DNA from: Gloeocapsopsis dulcis
Lineage (GTDB): Bacteria; Cyanobacteriota; Cyanobacteriia; Cyanobacteriales; Chroococcidiopsidaceae
Length of the DNA: 64,000 bases
NCBI RefSeq assembly: GCF_032163395.1
Contig: NZ_CP119968.1
Span: 357,501 to 421,500, forward strand
Direction of reading: 5' to 3'
Shown here: piece after piece, positions 59,593 to 64,000 of the stretch
How the letters are laid out: the number at the start of each line of letters is the position of its first letter
How positions within the stretch are numbered: the first letter of the stretch is position 1
The notes under the pieces: model-generated
The model's database searches: none
The model's input: the letters and a program-made list of their open reading frames with translations, nothing else
What the model was told of the DNA's origin: nothing
Made by a program: the position numbers and the translations under genes

Positions 59593-60009
59593 CTATTTTC
59601 TTTCCTTAACTATAAGACAACCAGCCATGATGTCATGAAGGGCTTGTTTTTTCTTGGTAAAGTTTACCATTAGGTAGCCAATACCAAAAGTTAATGCTGA
59701 AATATAGTTACTAAAATATCTTCCTGTAGCCCTACTAAAAGAAATTCTTTTTCCCTGTAAATCGGTAACATAAATACCTAGCATCATTTTTCCTATTGTT
59801 GCTTGTTTAGCTGAACTTTCCATCAGTGAGTAATAAAGCCAGCCAAATAAAATTCCTAAAATGAGTAACAAGTTTAGATGGGTTATCACCTCTTGTATAT
59901 TGTCTGAAAATAACAAAATAAATTCAGTTGCGATCGAGTAAATAATCTGTATAATAATGGTGTCAATAAGTCTGGCGGTAACTCTATACCAAAAATTTGC
60001 GTAATCCAT
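59593..60009 (-). CDS. RDD family membrane protein
   Basis: The 138-residue protein has the RDD pattern: RVTARLIDTIIIQIIY, KQATIGKMMLGIYVTDLQGK, FSRATGRYFSNYISALTFGI and a final QALHDIMAGCLIVKERK. Three membrane helices are expected. RDD proteins are small membrane proteins; some act in ion exchange, but most have no known function. It is followed by a secreted-protein gene on the same strand. Confidence 0.85.
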   Translation of the reverse strand: MDYANFWYRVTARLIDTIIIQIIYSIATEFILLFSDNIQEVITHLNLLLILGILFGWLYYSLMESSAKQATIGKMMLGIYVTDLQGKRISFSRATGRYFSNYISALTFGIGYLMVNFTKKKQALHDIMAGCLIVKERK

Positions 60010-60108
60010 ATTAATTTCCTATTTTTAATAGTAAAAAAAGTGCCATTTACTTAATATGTCTTAATAGGTGTACCTAATAATTATTAGTACTTGAGTTCAA
60101 ATCAAACC

Positions 60109-60468
60109 TTAATATTTATTGAAAAATGTGAAGTCAGAAATCTGGCAAAGGTTAACTCGGTATTTTTCTGCAGTATCACCATCGCTGAACACAGCTTTAA
60201 TATCATAGATACATGAATTTCCACGCCCATCAAAGTATATTAAGTCAGAGTTACTGCTAGATAAAATGTAACCAGACGGAACTAAATCTTTTTCCCAGCT
60301 ATCACTAAGCGAGTCAGAAACATATAAATCCACAATCGCATAACTTGTCTTATTGTGAACTCTAAAGTCCCGTTGATCTGCTAAAGCTTTTGAGACGTTT
60401 AGCGTGAATACTGCTGGTAGTAATAAGCTCGTTACAGTTACAACTTTACGTAATGTATTTTGTAGCAT
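60109..60468 (-). CDS. Secreted hypothetical protein
   Basis: A signal peptide is clear (LLLPAVFTLNVSKALA, cleavage near residue 31). The mature part (FRVHNKTSYAIVDLYVSDSL, YDIKAVFSDGDTAEKYRVNL, CQISDFTFF) is a beta-rich domain found in many bacterial secreted proteins that lack an assigned function. Two cysteines could form a disulfide. It is monocistronic or co-transcribed with RDD. Confidence 0.75.
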   Translation of the reverse strand: MLQNTLRKVVTVTSLLLPAVFTLNVSKALADQRDFRVHNKTSYAIVDLYVSDSLSDSWEKDLVPSGYILSSSNSDLIYFDGRGNSCIYDIKAVFSDGDTAEKYRVNLCQISDFTFFNKY

Positions 60469-60825
60469 AATTCTCTCTCATCGATTTGGATTAAATATAG
60501 AGCAATCTAGTTAAAGTTGTAGTACTTGTACGTTAACTTATTGATCTATTAACTAATAGAATAAACTGTGAAGCAAATGGTGTGTTGAACATTTATGTAA
60601 AGTTGATTTCCAAACTTTGTAAAATTAGTGGTTATCAATTTTAGTACTTTTACAAAAAGATGATTGCACGATCAAAAATACAATTATGTCTATTTATATT
60701 TAGACGATCATAAAAAAAGAAATTTTAATTTATAAAACCTCTTCTATAAAATTATTACTCTTGTACTTAATTTTTTAAAAACACTTATTAACTTAATTGT
60801 TTTTTACTACTTATTAAGCGTGTTC
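60469..60825. other. AT-rich intergenic stretch
   Basis: These 357 bp hold no convincing gene, repeat or hairpin. They contain the promoter of the secreted-protein gene at 60109-60468 and the 3' flank of the next leftward gene. Confidence 0.45.
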
Positions 60826-61482
60826 TCATCTTGTACAAACAATCTCAGATACAAAGGAACGAGCTAAGTCTACTGTTTGCCCAGAAATTTGAACATCGAG
60901 TCTATTGATGTCTTGACTAAAAACCCCAATAATTTGCGTACCATTAGCCATCGCATATGGATATCCTCCAAGATTTAAATTAGGAGGAATTATTAAGGGA
61001 AAATTCACTAAGTTAAAAGCTGTGGCTAGCGAAGTTGCATTATCGACTAATTGTCCTGAAAATTGATTGCCATTTAATTGATAGTTCCAGTATTGTACTA
61101 GTAGTGATCCTGTACTTGTGCTAGCAACTGCAGCTGACCACATAGAAATTGCACCTACTGAAGTTCCGATACTTGGGTCTACAAACCCAATTTGAAGGTT
61201 AAATGGATTGCTTTCAGTAGAACTTCCATCACTTTGCTGAGCACTAACAACACACTGTACAGGGGTTTGGATAGTCTGTTGTTGAAAAGAAGTGCCATAA
61301 ACATCAGGATACTGAATTGTTGTAGTAGCAACACCAGAATAAACAATTTCGTTAGTTTGCGCTGCCGCTGGATTAGTGTCAAAAACAGCTAAACTTATGA
61401 TAGTAGTACTAGCAAAGACAATTGGAATTAAACGACCAACTGAATTAACTCGCGTAGCTAGACTTGTGCTACTTAATTTCAT
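60826..61482 (-). CDS. Secreted hypothetical protein
   Basis: The 218-residue protein has an N-terminal signal (LIPIVFASTTIISLAVFDTN then PAAAQ) and a mature region rich in Ser, Thr, Gln and Asn (TTTIQYPDVYGTSFQQQTIQ, ISMWSAAVASTSTGSLLVQY). Two cysteines are present (VQCVV, EIVCTR). I do not recognise the family. It lies between a secreted-protein gene and a two-partner secretion transporter on the same strand, so an envelope role is likely. Confidence 0.75.
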   Translation of the reverse strand: MKLSSTSLATRVNSVGRLIPIVFASTTIISLAVFDTNPAAAQTNEIVYSGVATTTIQYPDVYGTSFQQQTIQTPVQCVVSAQQSDGSSTESNPFNLQIGFVDPSIGTSVGAISMWSAAVASTSTGSLLVQYWNYQLNGNQFSGQLVDNATSLATAFNLVNFPLIIPPNLNLGGYPYAMANGTQIIGVFSQDINRLDVQISGQTVDLARSFVSEIVCTR

Positions 61483-61657
61483 ACTCTTACCTGGAACTCA
61501 ATAAGAAAGTAAACTGTAAGTGAGAGACACTCAGTAGTGTTTGCTCAAATTCCTTTTGATTTATAGATTAGATTTCCAGATAAATTAATTCACTCGCTTT
61601 TTATGTCAATTTGATTGCCGAAAACTACATTTAGCACATCACATAAAACTGCCTGTT

Positions 61658-63391
61658 TTAAAATGGTTGGTAGCGTAGTGAAAAATAAAGACCTTGATCT
61701 TGTAGTGAGTTACCTCGGTCATCAATGGAGATTAAGGGAACACCGTAGTCAAGGCGGAGTGCTAGATTTGGACTCACTAACCAACGCAAACCTAAGCCCA
61801 AACCAGCAAGCGTCGTCGGATCGGGATCGGGAAAGCGATTATTCCAAGCTGTACCAAGGTCAATGAATGGTGCGATTTGCAGTATGTTCGGATCGGATGT
61901 CAGCGGAAAGCGGACTTCTACTGAACCTAAAATGGCATTATCTGCAACTATCTCATTTTGACGATAGCCGCGTACAGTATCTACTCCACCAAGACCAAAT
62001 CTTTCTAGCGACAATAAAGAATCTGGTGTCAGCTGTACATCAAGTCGAGATAGTAAAAGAATTCTAGGTGATAGTTGTTGTACCCATTGAAACTGACCTA
62101 ACCAGCTAAAGAATCTGCCATCAGTGCCAGTATTGTTAATTGTTGCATCAAATGCATCGATGCCAAAGCTAAATTGCGATCGCGCAGCTAAGACTCGTGT
62201 TGTACCACGATCTACCCAATCTTGCGCAAAGCGCACTACGCTAACTCGTGATTCTCCATTGTCAGGTCCTTCCGTAAAAGAAAACGTTTCATCGAGTAAA
62301 AACGTACGACTGCGACGCAGATCAAATACTAATGATAATCCAAATTCGTTGGTAGGGGTTTGTGATATTGGTTGACGAAATGACACGGAAAAGGTGCGGG
62401 TATCACTTTTAATATCAAAATCGCGAAAAGGGTCTTCAATAATACGGCTATTACTGTTACCGTAACGTAAACCAAGTGTACTATTGCTGGCATTTACGGG
62501 AATTGTATAGTTAATGTCATAGATATCGAGTCCTTCAGTAATCCCATATTCTGCACTCAAGCGATCGCCAAATCCTAATAAATTATTGTGTGTTGCAAAC
62601 ACACTTCCTTGCAGCGAACCAATGCTAGGAGACTGACGATTATCTGTTGTCAAGCCAGCAGTAAAGGGAGGGGCTTCTTGCAGACTGACTTGTAAAATAT
62701 TGCGTCCAGCAGTACTACCTGCAGTTAATTCTGCATTGACTTGACGAATTAACGGATCAATTTGCAATAGTTGTAATGCACGTTCTAGGCGTTGTTGATT
62801 GACGGGTGGTTTAGTTGCAATTTCTAAACGCGATCGCACATATTCTGATCGCAACCTTTGTAACCCACTGATATCGATACGTTCAAGTTCGCCTTCAACA
62901 ACTTGGATTGTGACAACGCCCCTCGTAATATCTTGATTTACAGGCAAAAATGCCCCAGAAGTGACATAGCCATTATTGATATAGAGTTGAGTGATATCGG
63001 TACGTAGTTGAATTAAATCTTCAAAAGTGACTTCACGATTTGCGAAAGCTTCAGTTAATGCAGTGATTTCGTCTTGTAAAACCGTGCTTCCTAATACTTC
63101 TATTTTGTTGACAAGAAAGCGATCGCCTGTTGGAGTAGGAATTTCCGGTGATGGAGTTGGGGGAACTTCTAGTCTAGGTGCGGGTGATGGAAGTTGTGGT
63201 GGTGGAGTTTGCGGGAATTGTGGCGGTTGAGGAAGGGTGCGTTCGAGGATTTCTGGTGTATCGGGTGGCAGCGTGACTCCTGATGGTGGAGATTGTGCTA
63301 AGACACTTTTGGTAATGAGAATAGGGATAATGTTTAGGGCGATCGCTATTCCTTTCTCAGTTTGGAGTGTACTAAGAAACTTAATATTCAT
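61658..63391 (-). CDS. TpsB/ShlB-type outer-membrane two-partner secretion transporter
   Basis: The 577-residue protein has a signal region, a proline-rich linker (residues about 35-88, with several Pro-Pro/Gln/Ser repeats), two POTRA domains (FLVNKIEVLGSTVLQDEITA, VVTIQVVEGELERIDISGLQ) and a C-terminal 16-stranded barrel. The barrel has the family motif RGYRQNEIVADNAILGSVEV and ends in YFSLRYQPF with the expected terminal Phe. It secretes a partner TpsA protein. The TpsA-like end lies directly upstream, which makes them a pair. Confidence 0.93.
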   Translation of the reverse strand: MNIKFLSTLQTEKGIAIALNIIPILITKSVLAQSPPSGVTLPPDTPEILERTLPQPPQFPQTPPPQLPSPAPRLEVPPTPSPEIPTPTGDRFLVNKIEVLGSTVLQDEITALTEAFANREVTFEDLIQLRTDITQLYINNGYVTSGAFLPVNQDITRGVVTIQVVEGELERIDISGLQRLRSEYVRSRLEIATKPPVNQQRLERALQLLQIDPLIRQVNAELTAGSTAGRNILQVSLQEAPPFTAGLTTDNRQSPSIGSLQGSVFATHNNLLGFGDRLSAEYGITEGLDIYDINYTIPVNASNSTLGLRYGNSNSRIIEDPFRDFDIKSDTRTFSVSFRQPISQTPTNEFGLSLVFDLRRSRTFLLDETFSFTEGPDNGESRVSVVRFAQDWVDRGTTRVLAARSQFSFGIDAFDATINNTGTDGRFFSWLGQFQWVQQLSPRILLLSRLDVQLTPDSLLSLERFGLGGVDTVRGYRQNEIVADNAILGSVEVRFPLTSDPNILQIAPFIDLGTAWNNRFPDPDPTTLAGLGLGLRWLVSPNLALRLDYGVPLISIDDRGNSLQDQGLYFSLRYQPF

Positions 63392-63510
63392 TTATTAAAT
63401 TTTATCAGTAATTTTGCTGAATTATTATTATTTTTAGCTCTAATTTATACACTAAAATACCATATAAAAGATGTTCATTCTTATACTTTTTAATAAAAAG
63501 CTAAGAATTA

Positions 63511-64000
63511 CTAAGAACACTCACGACTCAGAATCAGTTGCCCGTTACTCAAGCGGTATGCGCCTTGCGGTTCGACAATGCGATCGCCTAATTGCCACGT
63601 ACGGGAAGAGCTTGTATCTGGTATCGAACGTACACTTCCAGTAGAATATGTAAAAGCTGCTTGCTCTCCTGGACGACTCGGTAAACCACCAGTGCCTGTA
63701 ATTAGGAAATTACCTGCTTGGTTACGACTACGTGCTATACAACTATTTGCTACCAAAGTTTCAGTGTTGATGATGTTTGCAGGTAATTCTGTGAGGCTAT
63801 TTTGAATAAAGCTGACATCAGGGATATTGACAACACCAGCTACTGCACCAGTAGCGTTAATATCAACGCGGTTATTGCCATCTAGAGTACTAGGGTCACT
63901 ATTAACTGCAGCAGGTTGAAAGTTTTCACCAAAAAATACGGAGGTATTGAGAGCAATATTACCACCGCGACCATCTTGGGCAAAAGCAAGGATATCGCTG
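63511..64000 (-). CDS. TpsA-type filamentous secreted protein, C-terminal end only
   Basis: One open frame from the right edge to the stop at 63511 gives about 163 residues: DILAFAQDGRGGNIALNTSV, FFGENFQPAAVNSD, LDGNNRVDINATGAVAGVVN, VSFIQNSLTELPANIINTET, LVANSCIARSRNQAGNFLIT, GTGGLPSRPGEQ and the end GQLILSRECS. Repeated NG/NN-rich beta-helix strands and the final Cys-containing tail match the C-termini of cyanobacterial filamentous-haemagglutinin-like TpsA proteins. Two tail cysteines are typical. The N-terminal secretion domain is outside the window. It is 119 bp upstream of the TpsB gene on the same strand. Confidence 0.85.
   Translation of the reverse strand, partial: SDILAFAQDGRGGNIALNTSVFFGENFQPAAVNSDPSTLDGNNRVDINATGAVAGVVNIPDVSFIQNSLTELPANIINTETLVANSCIARSRNQAGNFLITGTGGLPSRPGEQAAFTYSTGSVRSIPDTSSSRTWQLGDRIVEPQGAYRLSNGQLILSRECS

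Noticed and set aside
1-64000. CRISPR array, tRNA or rRNA genes
   Set aside because: No regular repeat-spacer series and no tRNA- or rRNA-like sequence was seen on either strand; a covariance-model search would be decisive.

Overview
The window is chromosomal DNA of a cyanobacterium. It is rich in the HIP1 octamer GCGATCGC and carries families typical of cyanobacteria: a DevBCA exporter, an IctB-like membrane protein, YaaW, ComFB, DUF3143, a fused 5-oxoprolinase, phytochrome-type hybrid kinases and two-partner secretion. Only chromosomal-style genes are seen: no rRNA, tRNA, CRISPR array or phage module. The genus cannot be fixed from the sequence.

Layout. 1-5.7 kb: a type I restriction-modification locus on the minus strand (hsdM, hsdS, then a DECD-box RNA helicase, a Uma2 protein and the start of hsdR). 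It is decayed: hsdM has a frameshift and an in-frame stop, hsdS has a frameshift, and a toxin-like remnant plus a DUF2283 gene sit at the hsdM/hsdS junction between two copies of the hsdM 3' end. 5.7-7.0 kb: a tnpB-only IS605-type element. 7.1-11 kb: small membrane and transport genes (DUF4126, an FAD monooxygenase, a CBS-less MgtE, MntP). 11-15 kb: a devBCA exporter operon with a divergent PadR regulator and a truncated SDR gene at its end. 15.3 kb: pyrB. 16.2-24.7 kb: a tightly overlapping five-gene signalling operon that starts with an RsbQ/KAI2-type alpha/beta hydrolase and continues with a BarA-like hybrid kinase, a kinase whose GAF domain has the two-cysteine DXCF cyanobacteriochrome signature, a CheY-like regulator and a REC-PAS-kinase-REC protein. 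25.2-29.2 kb: a 1346-residue multi-PAS/GAF kinase with an unusual cysteine-rich N-terminal domain.

29.3-39.1 kb: full-length clpC and, 7.3 kb away, a nearly identical direct repeat of its last 273 bp. Between them lies a calcium/Ter stress cassette: a P-type Ca2+ ATPase, a zinc-ribbon metzincin and four TerD-superfamily genes. The arrangement looks like insertion by single crossover into the clpC 3' end. 39.4-44.2 kb: housekeeping genes (rimI, lysA, cdaA-uppS, DUF3143, a DnaJ-domain protein). 44.2-45.6 kb: a second tnpB-only element. 45.7-54.5 kb: IctB-like/O-antigen-ligase-like protein, YaaW, ComFB, a DUF3140/HVA1 pair, fused 5-oxoprolinase and a ribonuclease D-like exonuclease. 54.6-58.9 kb: a membrane-oriented cluster of lipase, HAD remnant, M48 peptidase and a bacterial dynamin-like gene split by a frameshift. 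59.2-61.5 kb: small membrane and secreted proteins. 61.7-64 kb: a TpsB transporter and the C-terminal end of its likely TpsA substrate.

The best candidates for undescribed biology are the RsbQ-led phosphorelay with its predicted blue-absorbing photoreceptor, and the clpC-flanked Ter/Ca2+-ATPase/metzincin cassette. The damaged R-M locus with an internal toxin-antitoxin-like insertion and the 24-bp repeat inserted in frame in devA are good smaller observations.
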